A stretch of DNA of 64,000 bases, from contig NZ_CANMUE010000001.1 of NCBI RefSeq assembly GCF_947500975.1, positions 404,221-468,220 of the forward strand. The letters run 5' to 3'. Each line of letters opens with the position of its first letter. Position 1 is the first letter of the stretch. The notes under the pieces are model-generated. The model made no database searches. It was not told the origin of the DNA and saw only the letters and a program-made list of their open reading frames with translations. Shown one piece after another: positions 26,980-35,884 of this stretch. The DNA is from an uncultured Polaribacter sp. Its GTDB lineage: Bacteria; Bacteroidota; Bacteroidia; Flavobacteriales; Flavobacteriaceae. A program made the position numbers and the translations under genes.

Positions 26980-27110
26980 TCTATTTACTATTAAAAAAAT
27001 ATTTATAAAAAGCTAATTTAGTAATTATGTGTTTGAAGGAAAACCCTTAATATTTGCTTTGACAAATTACAAAAAAACACATTTTTTAATTAAAATATAG
27101 GCTTATAAAA

Positions 27111-28535
27111 TTAGATAACTACACTTAACCCAAGTCCCTGCCCCTTTTCAATCATAAAATCATAAGAAGCTTGGTGTTCATTAGGTATTTTTCCATCTAA
27201 AATAGCTTCTTTTATTGCTTCTTTTATTTGACCAATTTCTCTACAAGGCTTTAAGTTAAAAGCTTTCATAATTTCCTCTCCAGTAACTGGTGGTTGAAAA
27301 TTACGCACTTTATCTCGTTCTTCAACTTCTTTTATTTTAGAACGAACAACTTCAAAATTTTGATGATATCTTTTAAACTTCTTTGGATTTTTAGTAGTAA
27401 TATCTGCCTCACATAAAGTCATTAAGGAATTAATATCATCACCAGCATCAAAAACTAAACGTCTTACAGCAGAATCTGTAACATCCGAAGCTAAAACAAT
27501 TGGTCGTGAACTTAAGAGTACCATTTTTTGAACAAACTTCATCTTATTATTCAAAGGCATTTTTAATCGCTTAAATAATTTATATACCATTTTAGAACCT
27601 ACAAATTCATGAGCATGAAAAGTCCATCCAACTTTTTTACTGAACTTTTTGGTTGGTGCTTTTCCAATATCATGCAGTAAAGCAGCCCAACGCAACCAAA
27701 GATCATTTGTGTTTTCGCAAATATTATCTACAACCTCTAAAGAATGGTAAAAATTATCTTTATGTTTTTGCCCTTCAACTTCCTCTACTCCTTTTAATGC
27801 AACTAACTCAGGTAAAATTTGCTTTAATAAGCCTGTTTTTTCTAATAATAAAAAACCTATTGATGGTTTTATTGATGATAAAACTTTATTCAATTCATCA
27901 ATAATCCTTTCTCTTGTAATTATTTTTAATCTGTCTGAATTTTTAGAAATCGCATCCAAAGATGTTTTTTCAATCTTAAAATTTAATTGAGTTGCAAAAC
28001 GAATTGCACGCATCATTCTCAAAGGATCATCAGAATAAGTAATATCTGGGTTTAAGGGCGTTCTTATAATCTTATCTTTTAAGTCTTTAATTCCATTAAA
28101 AGGATCTAAAAGCGTTCCAAAATCATCTTGGTTCAAACTTAAAGCAAGTGCATTTATAGTAAAATCTCTCCTATTTTGGTCATCTTGCAATGTACCTTCC
28201 ACAACCTCAGGGTTCCTACTATCCTCTGTATAAGATTCTTTCCTTGCGCCAACAAATTCTATCTCAATATCTTTATAACGTAACATTGCTGTTCCGTAAG
28301 TTTTAAAAACTTGAACCTTAGGTTTATTAGCTAATAAACTAGCAACTTTTTCTGCTAATTCAATTCCACTTCCAACTGCAACAACATCTATATCTTTTGC
28401 TGTACCTCTTTTTAAAAAAAAATCACGCACAAAACCACCAATTACATAACTTTTAATTTGTAATTGCTGAGATGCGGTTGAGATTGTACTAAATATTTCT
28501 GACGAAATTGCTTCTTGATGGAATTGATTTTGCAT
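27111..28535 (-). CDS. cca: CCA-adding tRNA nucleotidyltransferase with HD domain
   Basis: 474 residues. The class II nucleotidyltransferase head has IGGFVRDFFL (GG at 33-34) and DIDVV at 48-52, then RRDFTINALALSL, DPLRMMRAIRFATQL and the ERI motif in TRERIIDELNKVL. The C-terminal HD domain (about 265-400) carries WAALLHDIGKAPT. It adds or repairs the tRNA 3' CCA. The HD domain resembles that of the Escherichia coli enzyme and may give phosphohydrolase activity. Upstream lies a 198-base gap with a divergent gene. Confidence 0.93.
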   Translation of the reverse strand: MQNQFHQEAISSEIFSTISTASQQLQIKSYVIGGFVRDFFLKRGTAKDIDVVAVGSGIELAEKVASLLANKPKVQVFKTYGTAMLRYKDIEIEFVGARKESYTEDSRNPEVVEGTLQDDQNRRDFTINALALSLNQDDFGTLLDPFNGIKDLKDKIIRTPLNPDITYSDDPLRMMRAIRFATQLNFKIEKTSLDAISKNSDRLKIITRERIIDELNKVLSSIKPSIGFLLLEKTGLLKQILPELVALKGVEEVEGQKHKDNFYHSLEVVDNICENTNDLWLRWAALLHDIGKAPTKKFSKKVGWTFHAHEFVGSKMVYKLFKRLKMPLNNKMKFVQKMVLLSSRPIVLASDVTDSAVRRLVFDAGDDINSLMTLCEADITTKNPKKFKRYHQNFEVVRSKIKEVEERDKVRNFQPPVTGEEIMKAFNLKPCREIGQIKEAIKEAILDGKIPNEHQASYDFMIEKGQGLGLSVVI

Positions 28536-28706
28536 TTATTTTAAACTCTTAAGACCCAAATGATATTTTCATCATTATTTATAATAGTTGATGATTTAGT
28601 GTTTAATCTATTTTGTGGTAAATTTACTATATAATAAACACCTTGCAAAATTGGATTCATTATTTATTAAAATGAATAATAACATTTTAATAAATAGTAA
28701 AAATAG

Positions 28707-28714
28707 TACCTTTG
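28707..28714 (+). promoter_or_regulatory. -7 box for the LtaS-like gene
   Basis: TACCTTTG is a full TAnnTTTG match, 19 bases before the ATG at 28734. A TTTT (28685-28688) stands at the -33 distance instead of TTTG. Confidence 0.5.
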
Positions 28715-28733
28715 ATTTTTTTATACTAAAAGT

Positions 28734-30737
28734 ATGTTTTTAAAAATTCCGAATTATATAAAATACATTTTTATAAATGTATTTTCTCTTTTTGTTTTCG
28801 TTCTTTTTTTTAGATTTTTTTTCTATCTTTTTTTTGCTAATTTAGATACTGCAGATTTTAAAGAAACAGAAAAGGCTATTTTATTAGGTATTCGTTTTGA
28901 CTTGAGATTATCTATCCTTAGTTTTTCTCCTCTAGCTATATTAGTTTTAATTACAAACTATAATTTTTTTGAAAATATTATTTATAAAAAAATAGCGAAT
29001 TTTTATTTAGTTTTAACATACTTAATCCTTACTGTTTTTTACTTATTTGATTTTGGTTATTATGAATATTTAATTATTCGGTTAGATGCTTCTTCTCTAC
29101 GTTTCTTGAGTAATTTAAAAACATCAACTCAGGTTTTAATTGAGAGTTATCCTATTTACAAAGGTCTTTTTAGTTTAATTATTTTATCTTTCATTATTTA
29201 TAAATTTTCTAGTTTCTTATATAGATCATTATCAAAAACAAATCAAAAAATAACAAAAAAATTAAAAGCAGTTTTTTTTACATTTACGTTTCTTTTTTTA
29301 TCTTTTGGTATTTATAATAGTGTTACACATTATCCTTTAAGGTGGAGTGAAGCTTTTTTCTCAAAAAACAATTCAGTGAATCAATTTGCTTTAAATCCTG
29401 TTTTATATTTTTTTGACAGTTTTGCTTTTAGAAGTGAAGGTTTAGATACAGAAAAGTTCCAAACTTATTATCCGGTAATTGCAAAACATTTAAATCTATC
29501 CTTAGACACAATAAATTTTGAACAGAAAGTAATTTTTAAAGAACCATATAAAGAAAAACCTAATCTGATTTTTGTAATGTTAGAGTCAACAGGAACAGCA
29601 TCTATGAGTTTCTACGGTAATCCATTAAATAGTACTCCAAAAATGGACTCGATAATTAAAAAAAGTTTAAGTTTTTCAAAATTTTACGTTCATAAACCTG
29701 GAACCGCTGGAAGTGTTTTTGCTAGCATTACAGGATTACCAGATATTGAAGATGTTAAAACAGCTTCAAGAAATCCTTTGATTATTGACCAACGTATTAT
29801 TTTTGATCAAATCAAAGGATATGAAAAATCGTATTTTATTGGAGGTTCTGCTAATTGGGCTAATATAAGAGGTGTTTTTCAATCAAACATAAAAGGATTA
29901 AAAATTTATGAAGAAGGTCTTTTTGAAGAAGAAAACAGAGCAGATGTTTGGGGAATTGATGATTACGACTTATTTAAAGAAGCAGATAAAAAATTAAAAA
30001 AATTACATGATGAAGGAAAACCATTTGTTACTTACATACAAACAGCAACAAATCATATGCCTTTTACAGTACCAGATAAAAAAGAAAGCTACACACCTAT
30101 TTTAAAAGATGATATTAACGAAAAAACATTACTTTCAGGAGGGTTTAGATCTTTAGGCCAACTTAACGCAATCCGTTATTTAGATTTTAATATTGCCCGT
30201 TTTTTAGAAAGAACTAAAGAGTCTGGCTATTACGAAAATTCTATTTTTGTGTTTTTTGGAGATCATAGAGGAGGAATGAAAAAATTAAATTTCTTAAAAG
30301 ATAATGAAAATGATTTAGGGATTCAAGTACATCATGTTCCATTTTTTATTAATGCTCCAAAATACATAAAACCTCAAATTATAGATAAGTATGCTAAATT
30401 AATTGATATTTTTCCTACTGCAACAAGTTTAGCAAAAATTGATTATACAAACTACACTTTAGGAAGGAACCTATTAGACACTACCATAATAAATACTGCA
30501 GCTTTTGTTTACATTCAAAACAAAGGGGAAAAAGCTGTTGGCCTAATAAAAGATGGACATTACTATGAAAAAACAAATATCTCCCAAAAAGCAAGTTTGT
30601 TTAATTTAAAATCAAAAATAATTAAAGATATCAAACTAGATAAACCAAATATTACAAAGCAAATGGACAGTCTTTTATCTGCATATTATCATACAACTAA
30701 GTATTTATATTTTAACAATAAGAAAGTATCTAAATAG
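28734..30737 (+). CDS. LTA synthase-like membrane sulfatase (phosphoglycerol transferase family)
   Basis: 667 residues. Five N-terminal membrane segments span about 10-225; an extracytoplasmic sulfatase/alkaline-phosphatase-like domain (about 270-600) follows. Metal-site residues are seen in LIFVMLESTG and VFFGDHRGG, and the probable nucleophile Thr is in HKPGTAGSVFASITGLP. Family members (LtaS, OpgB, EptA relatives) transfer phosphoglycerol or phosphoethanolamine to glycans or lipids. Gram-negative Bacteroidota make no lipoteichoic acid, so the acceptor here is unknown. It is monocistronic and convergent with the Stealth gene. Confidence 0.88.
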   Translation: MFLKIPNYIKYIFINVFSLFVFVLFFRFFFYLFFANLDTADFKETEKAILLGIRFDLRLSILSFSPLAILVLITNYNFFENIIYKKIANFYLVLTYLILTVFYLFDFGYYEYLIIRLDASSLRFLSNLKTSTQVLIESYPIYKGLFSLIILSFIIYKFSSFLYRSLSKTNQKITKKLKAVFFTFTFLFLSFGIYNSVTHYPLRWSEAFFSKNNSVNQFALNPVLYFFDSFAFRSEGLDTEKFQTYYPVIAKHLNLSLDTINFEQKVIFKEPYKEKPNLIFVMLESTGTASMSFYGNPLNSTPKMDSIIKKSLSFSKFYVHKPGTAGSVFASITGLPDIEDVKTASRNPLIIDQRIIFDQIKGYEKSYFIGGSANWANIRGVFQSNIKGLKIYEEGLFEEENRADVWGIDDYDLFKEADKKLKKLHDEGKPFVTYIQTATNHMPFTVPDKKESYTPILKDDINEKTLLSGGFRSLGQLNAIRYLDFNIARFLERTKESGYYENSIFVFFGDHRGGMKKLNFLKDNENDLGIQVHHVPFFINAPKYIKPQIIDKYAKLIDIFPTATSLAKIDYTNYTLGRNLLDTTIINTAAFVYIQNKGEKAVGLIKDGHYYEKTNISQKASLFNLKSKIIKDIKLDKPNITKQMDSLLSAYYHTTKYLYFNNKKVSK

Positions 30738-30769
30738 CAATTTTTTATTGATTTATAATTTCCATTTAA

Positions 30770-31735
30770 TCAATTGTATTTATTAGAAAGCCATTTTTTT
30801 ATGAAACTTAATTTTTCTTCAGAGCACTGGTCTAAACTTTGCAAGCATAAAAAAAGTTTATTTTTGTCTTTTTCTGATCTTTTAAGTTTACTTTTTATCC
30901 ACCAAAAAGGTTTGTTATAATTTTGAAAATAAACTAATTGATAATCACCTTTTAAAACAACAGTCTTATTTTTTATTTCTATATGATTTGCCAAAGTCTG
31001 AAATAAAAACTGATTACCATTTCTTAATTTATATTTTATATTATTAACTCTAATCGTCTCGTTTTTGTTGAAAAAAATCTCTAAAGTAGATTTTCTTATA
31101 GGTTGCCCAGTATGATGAAATTTAAAATATTTTTTAAAACCACTTAGTTTTGCCCCATTTTGTTGTGCAATTTTATGTCCATTTTTTTTTGCCCCATATT
31201 TACCTTGAAAAAAATACCTGATTTTTTTTATAAAAATATCTTCACTAAATTTTTTCCACTTTCCTCTTAGTATAGGGTATCCATCAATAAAAAAATCATT
31301 TACATTGGTTTCTTTTAATAACATAATATCATCATTAAAGTAAATAAAATGCTCTGCTAAATTAGGTATTTTAGAAAGCTGAGTTTCTATAGATCTACTA
31401 TTAAAAGTAGGTAAATATTGGTTATAACCTTCAAAAATAGTTTTATGATCGACAATAAAAACACTTGAAAACTCTTTTCCCGATTTTTCATTACCTTTTA
31501 AGAAGTCAGGAACCTGATTATCAGTAACTATATAAATATTTCTAACGAATTTAGCATATTTTAAAATAGATTTTACAGTAAACTCAATTTCATTCACTTG
31601 TCCAAATCTCATTTTAATAGATTTTTTATCAAATGAAGTAGTATTGTTCTTTAAATAATTTTCAATTTTCTTTTTGTGTACAGGATCGTTTCCATTCACC
31701 CAAGTAATTACAGCATCTACAACAATATTCTCCAT
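30770..31735 (-). CDS. Stealth-family sugar phosphotransferase (capsule-type)
   Basis: About 321 residues from the ATG at 31735 (MENIVVDAVITWVNG). The frame is open to 31831, but that extension overlaps the upstream glycosyltransferase gene and reads no recognisable sequence. Stealth conserved region 1 (VDAVITWVNGNDPVHKKK), region 2 (VNEIEFTVKSILKYAKFVRN, IYIVTDNQVPDFL, LPTFNSRSIETQLSKIP, HFIYFNDDIMLL) and the HTGQPIRKSTLE segment are all visible. Stealth proteins are hexose-1-phosphoryltransferases acting in capsule or exopolysaccharide synthesis. It starts 1 base after the GT2 stop, so the two are cotranscribed behind dapD. Confidence 0.9.
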   Translation of the reverse strand: MENIVVDAVITWVNGNDPVHKKKIENYLKNNTTSFDKKSIKMRFGQVNEIEFTVKSILKYAKFVRNIYIVTDNQVPDFLKGNEKSGKEFSSVFIVDHKTIFEGYNQYLPTFNSRSIETQLSKIPNLAEHFIYFNDDIMLLKETNVNDFFIDGYPILRGKWKKFSEDIFIKKIRYFFQGKYGAKKNGHKIAQQNGAKLSGFKKYFKFHHTGQPIRKSTLEIFFNKNETIRVNNIKYKLRNGNQFLFQTLANHIEIKNKTVVLKGDYQLVYFQNYNKPFWWIKSKLKRSEKDKNKLFLCLQSLDQCSEEKLSFIKKWLSNKYN

Positions 31736-31736
31736 C

Positions 31737-32486
31737 TTAACTAATCTTTTTATTGAGTAACCACAACTTAACGTACCTTGTAAAAACTCCATAAGCTTGT
31801 GTTTTTGCAACCAAAAACCCAGTAAAACCATCTAAAAACCCAAGACGAATTACATAATGTATAAAAAACCTAACAACAGGTTTTATTATTATATGATAAA
31901 TATTTACTTTTTTCTTTTTTTCATGTAATTGCTTAGCTCTTAGAGCAGCATAATGATTTAATTTTGAAATATAATGATCGTAATTTCTATATGAAAAATG
32001 ATCAATTTTACCTTTAAAAAAACCTAGTTCACCATTTGTTTTTATGGTTTCATGAACAACTCCTTGATATTTACATTCTGTTTTTAAAAACAAACGAACT
32101 ACTTTATCTCTTTGCCAACCAGAATAGTTAATTTTTTTTCCAGCAAAATAAAAAGTTCTTCTAACATAAAACCCTACACAACCATTAGGGTTTTTAACAG
32201 CTTCTAAAATTTCTTTTTCTACTTCTGACGTTACACGTTCATCGGCATCTAAAATGTAAATCCAATCATGTTTGGCTTTTTGAATAGCAAAGTTTTTTTG
32301 AGAAGAAAAATCATCAAACTTTCGCTTGATGATTTTTACATTTAATTTCTCTGCTATTTCTAGTGTTTTATCTGTACTATAAGAATCTATAACAATAATT
32401 TCATCTGCAAAACCCACTGATTTTATAGCTTCTTCTATATGAATTTCTTCATTTAAAGTAGGAATAATTGCAGTAATTTTTGTCAT
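31737..32486 (-). CDS. GT2 glycosyltransferase, WaaE/KdtX-like
   Basis: 249 residues. ITAIIPTLNEEIHIEEAIKS, IIVIDSYSTDKTLEIAE, SQKNFAIQKAKHDWIYILDADERV and GWQRDKVVRLFLK match the LPS-core beta-glucosyltransferase group (WaaE/KdtX). It is cytoplasmic and probably acts on lipopolysaccharide core or a related surface glycan. It sits 15 bases after dapD and 1 base before the Stealth gene. The dapD promoter probably drives all three, linking a cell-wall precursor enzyme to surface glycan enzymes. Confidence 0.9.
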   Translation of the reverse strand: MTKITAIIPTLNEEIHIEEAIKSVGFADEIIVIDSYSTDKTLEIAEKLNVKIIKRKFDDFSSQKNFAIQKAKHDWIYILDADERVTSEVEKEILEAVKNPNGCVGFYVRRTFYFAGKKINYSGWQRDKVVRLFLKTECKYQGVVHETIKTNGELGFFKGKIDHFSYRNYDHYISKLNHYAALRAKQLHEKKKKVNIYHIIIKPVVRFFIHYVIRLGFLDGFTGFLVAKTQAYGVFTRYVKLWLLNKKIS

Positions 32487-32501
32487 AGCTTTTTTTAAAT
32501 C

Positions 32502-33317
32502 TTAAACAGCAACATCGTATTCACGAAGCGCATCGTTTAAAGAGGTTTTTTTGTTTGTACTCTCTTTTCTTTTTCCAATAATTAACGCACATGGTACATT
32601 GTATTCACCTGCAGCAAACTTTTTAGTATAACTTCCTGGTATTACTACAGAACGAGGTGGAACAGCACCTTTTGTTTCCACTGGTACATCACCAGTAACA
32701 TCAATAATTTTAGTACTCATAGTTAACACAACATTAGCTCCTAAAACAGCTTCTTTACCTACCCTAACACCTTCTACAACAATACATCTAGAACCAATAA
32801 AAGCACCATCTTCTATAATAACAGGGGCGGCTTGTAAAGGCTCTAAAACACCACCAATACCTACACCTCCTGAAAGATGAACGTTTTTACCAATTTGTGC
32901 ACAAGAACCTACAGTTGCCCAAGTATCAATCATAGTCCCTTCATCTACATAGGCACCAATATTTACGTAACTTGGCATTAAAATAGTACCCGCAGAAAGA
33001 TAAGAACCTTGACGAGCGGAAGCTCCAGGAACCACACGAACTCCCTGTGCTTCATAGTCTGTTTTTAAAGGCATTTTATCATGATATTCAAAAATACCAG
33101 CTTCTAATGTTTGCATTTTTTGTATTGGAAAATATAAAACTACCGCTTTTTTTACCCATTCGTTTACTTGCCAACCATCTGTAGTAGGTTCTGCAACTCT
33201 TAACTCTCCTTTATCTAATAAATCAATAACTTTTCTAATCGTATTAATCGTGTTCTCTTCTTTTAATAACTCACGATTATTCCAAGCTGACTCTATGATT
33301 TCTCTAATTTCTTCCAT
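32502..33317 (-). CDS. dapD: 2,3,4,5-tetrahydropyridine-2,6-dicarboxylate N-succinyltransferase
   Basis: 271 residues, standard length. The left-handed beta-helix hexapeptide region (about 100-220) has RVVPGASARQGSYLSAGTIL, PSYVNIGAYVDEGTMIDTW, GSCAQIGKNVHLSGGVGIGG and GSRCIVVEGVRVGKEAVLGA. It succinylates tetrahydrodipicolinate in the lysine/meso-diaminopimelate pathway. It has a good promoter upstream and is followed at close spacing by two glycan genes. Confidence 0.97.
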   Translation of the reverse strand: MEEIREIIESAWNNRELLKEENTINTIRKVIDLLDKGELRVAEPTTDGWQVNEWVKKAVVLYFPIQKMQTLEAGIFEYHDKMPLKTDYEAQGVRVVPGASARQGSYLSAGTILMPSYVNIGAYVDEGTMIDTWATVGSCAQIGKNVHLSGGVGIGGVLEPLQAAPVIIEDGAFIGSRCIVVEGVRVGKEAVLGANVVLTMSTKIIDVTGDVPVETKGAVPPRSVVIPGSYTKKFAAGEYNVPCALIIGKRKESTNKKTSLNDALREYDVAV

Positions 33318-33336
33318 GATAATAATTTAGTTTTTG

Positions 33337-33364
33337 CAAATATAAATTGAATATAAAAAACCAA
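33337..33364 (-). promoter_or_regulatory. Promoter of dapD
   Basis: The minus strand reads TTG at 33364-33362, a 17-base spacer, and TATATTTG at 33344-33337, a full match to TAnnTTTG. It lies 20 bases before the dapD ATG. Confidence 0.55.
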
Positions 33365-33490
33365 GGCGAATATATGTTTTTTTAAACAGATATCCATCCT
33401 TTGTTAAAAATACAAAGACTACAATGCTTTAATTTATTAAAATTTAATTATTTAAAGTATAAACTTTATTTTTGTATAAAAATATTTATT

Positions 33491-33901
33491 TTGGGGAGAA
33501 TTTTAGCCATTGACTTTGGAAAAAAAAGAACAGGAATAGCAATTACAGACGAACTACAAATTATAGCATCTGGATTAACTACTGTTTTTACCGAAGACTT
33601 AATAACTTTTTTAAAAGACTATGTTTTGAAAGAAAAAGTTGAGCTTTTTTTAGTTGGAAAGCCAAAACAGATGGATTATTCTGATAGTGAAAGTGAAGCT
33701 TTAATTATTCCTTTTTTAAAAGAATTATCAAAAAAAATACCGCAAATACCTGTACAAAGAGTTGATGAGCGGTTTACATCTAAAATGGCATTTCAAACTA
33801 TGATTGATGGTGGATTAAAAAAAAATCAACGAAAAAACAAAGCTTTAATTGATGAAATTAGCGCAACTATAATTTTACAATCGTATTTATACAGTAAATA
33901 A
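33491..33901 (+). CDS. ruvX: Holliday junction resolvase-like RuvX/YqgF, TTG start
   Basis: About 136 residues if translation begins at TTG 33491, giving M-GRILAIDFGKKRTGIAITDE, the normal family start and length. The ATG at 33401 would add 30 residues of low-complexity sequence (QRLQCFNLLKFNYLKYKLYF) not seen in the family. The RNase H-like fold has DFGKKRTG, LVGKPKQMD, RVDERFTSKMA and a C-terminal Asp in KALIDEISA. YqgF acts in pre-16S rRNA 5' processing and has been proposed as a resolvase. It lies 52 bases before def. Confidence 0.93.
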   Translation: MGRILAIDFGKKRTGIAITDELQIIASGLTTVFTEDLITFLKDYVLKEKVELFLVGKPKQMDYSDSESEALIIPFLKELSKKIPQIPVQRVDERFTSKMAFQTMIDGGLKKNQRKNKALIDEISATIILQSYLYSK

Positions 33902-33952
33902 TTTTATACGCTAACCAAACTTTGTATTATTGCATTCGTAAAAAATTAAAAA

Positions 33953-34540
33953 ATGATTTTACCAATTGTTGCTTATGGAGATCCTGTTTTAAGAAAAATA
34001 GGAAAAGAGATAGATAAGGATTATCCTAATTTATCAGAATTAATTACTAACATGAAAGAAACAATGTACAATGCCTCTGGTGTTGGGTTGGCTGCGCCTC
34101 AGATTGGTAAAGCAATTCGTTTGTTTTTAATTGATGCTTCTCCTTTTGCTGAAGATGAAGATTTATCTGAAAAAGATAGAGAAGCTTTAAAAACATTTAA
34201 CCATGTTTTTATAAATGCTAAGATAATTAAAGAAGAAGGTGAAGAATGGACTTTTAATGAAGGGTGTTTAAGTATTCCTGATGTTAGAGAAGATGTAAAA
34301 CGTCAACCCAAAATTACAATTGAATATCAAGATGAAAACTTTAAAAAGCACACAAAAGTTTTAGATGGCTTAGCTGCAAGGGTTTTTCAACATGAATATG
34401 ACCATATTGAAGGGGTATTATTTACAGACAAACTTTCATCACTTAAAAAACGATTGATTAAAAAGAAATTGGAAAATATTTCTAAAGGGAAAATAAATGC
34501 AGATTATAGAATGCGTTACCCAAAACTAAAAAATAAATAA
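33953..34540 (+). CDS. def: Peptide deformylase
   Basis: 195 residues. The three family motifs are present: GVGLAAPQIG, EGCLSIP (metal-binding Cys) and QHEYDHIEG (HExxH type, written HEYDH). It removes the N-formyl group from nascent proteins using Fe2+ or Zn2+. There is a ~15-residue insertion (PFAEDEDLSEKDREALKTF) between the first two motifs, as is common in Bacteroidota. It is 30 bases before the DUF5606 gene and probably in a ruvX-def-DUF5606-mazG run. Confidence 0.97.
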   Translation: MILPIVAYGDPVLRKIGKEIDKDYPNLSELITNMKETMYNASGVGLAAPQIGKAIRLFLIDASPFAEDEDLSEKDREALKTFNHVFINAKIIKEEGEEWTFNEGCLSIPDVREDVKRQPKITIEYQDENFKKHTKVLDGLAARVFQHEYDHIEGVLFTDKLSSLKKRLIKKKLENISKGKINADYRMRYPKLKNK

Positions 34541-34570
34541 AATCTTTAAAATAAGATAAAAAACATATAC

Positions 34571-34987
34571 ATGGAATTTAATAAAATTATTTCTGTTTCT
34601 GGTAAACCAGGGTTATACCAAGTAATGTCTCAATCTAAAAACGCTATAATTGTAGAAGCTTTAGCAGATCAAAAACGATTGGCAATTAACTCTACACAAA
34701 ATGTAAGTTTATTAGAAAACATTGCGATATATACTTATGAAGAAGACATTCCTTTATTAACTATTTTCAAAACAATGTTTGAAAAAACGGAAGGAAAAGA
34801 AGCAATATCTCACAAAGAAAGTGGAAAAAAATTAACTGCTTTTTTTGCTGAAGTACTACCAAATTATGATGATGAAAGAGTGTACACATCAAATATTAAG
34901 AAAGTAATACAATGGTTTAACATTTTAGTTACTGCAGGTATGGATTTTTCTAAAACTGAAGCTTCTCAAGAAGAAACTGAAAGTTAA
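34571..34987 (+). CDS. DUF5606 family protein
   Basis: 138 residues, cytoplasmic. The N-terminus EFNKIISVSGKPGLYQVMSQ and the central ENIAIYTYEEDIPLLTIFKT match DUF5606, a Bacteroidota family with an SH3-like N-terminal part and a helical C-terminus. The ending ILVTAGMDFSKTEASQEE is acidic. The family is usually found between def and mazG, as here. Function unknown. Confidence 0.88.
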   Translation: MEFNKIISVSGKPGLYQVMSQSKNAIIVEALADQKRLAINSTQNVSLLENIAIYTYEEDIPLLTIFKTMFEKTEGKEAISHKESGKKLTAFFAEVLPNYDDERVYTSNIKKVIQWFNILVTAGMDFSKTEASQEETES

Positions 34988-35066
34988 TAATACCATTTTA
35001 AATAGCTGTTTTCTTACTCAACTTTGTGAATCTAAAATATTACACTAGTAAATCTGGTTATAAAAA

Positions 35067-35846
35067 ATGAACTCTAGAAAACAACAATTAGCAGCATTTA
35101 ATAGATTATTAGACATCATGGATGACCTCCGTGAAAAATGTCCTTGGGATAAAAAACAAACTCTTGAAAGTTTGCGTCATTTAACCATTGAAGAAACATA
35201 TGAACTAGCAGACGCCATTCTTGATAATGACTTGCAAGAAATAAAAAAAGAGTTAGGTGATGTTTTATTGCACATCGTTTTTTATGCAAAAATAGGAAGC
35301 GAAAAAAATGCTTTTGATATTGCTGATGTTGCAAATTCTATATCTGATAAATTAATTGACAGGCATCCTCATATTTATGGTGATGTAGTAGTCGAAAATG
35401 AAGCAGATGTAAAACGAAACTGGGAACAATTAAAACTAAAAGAAGGTAAAGAATCTGTTTTAGAAGGTGTACCCAAAAGTTTGCCCGCTGTTGTAAAAGC
35501 TAGTAGAATTCAAGAAAAAGTTGCTGGAGTTGGCTTTGACTGGGAAAAACCAGAACAGGTTTGGGAAAAAGTACAAGAAGAACTTACTGAACTAAATGAA
35601 GAAATTAAAGCTGATAATAAAGAAAATACAGAAAAAGAATTTGGCGACGTGTTATTTTCAATGATTAATTATGCACGTTTTATTGATGTAAACCCTGAGA
35701 ACGCTTTAGAAAAAACGAATAAGAAATTTATTAATCGTTTTCAATATTTAGAAAAAGAAGCAAAAAAAGAAGGCAAACAAATTACTGATATGTCTTTAAC
35801 AGAAATGGATGTCTATTGGGAAAAATCAAAAGAGTTTTTTAAATAA
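35067..35846 (+). CDS. mazG: Nucleoside triphosphate pyrophosphohydrolase MazG
   Basis: 259 residues with two MazG domains. The first (about 10-125) has CPWDKKQTLESLRHLTIEE, EETYELADAI and ELGDVLLHIVF; the second (about 155-250) has KVQEELTELNEE and EFGDVLFSMINYARF. These E-x-x-E ... E-x-x-D motifs bind Mg2+ for hydrolysis of NTPs to NMPs, cleaning the nucleotide pool and lowering ppGpp in Escherichia coli. It is last in the rightward run and convergent with the SSS symporter gene. Confidence 0.95.
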   Translation: MNSRKQQLAAFNRLLDIMDDLREKCPWDKKQTLESLRHLTIEETYELADAILDNDLQEIKKELGDVLLHIVFYAKIGSEKNAFDIADVANSISDKLIDRHPHIYGDVVVENEADVKRNWEQLKLKEGKESVLEGVPKSLPAVVKASRIQEKVAGVGFDWEKPEQVWEKVQEELTELNEEIKADNKENTEKEFGDVLFSMINYARFIDVNPENALEKTNKKFINRFQYLEKEAKKEGKQITDMSLTEMDVYWEKSKEFFK

Positions 35847-35884
35847 ATATTTTTTATAAAAAAAACGCTACTCATTTTTAAACT

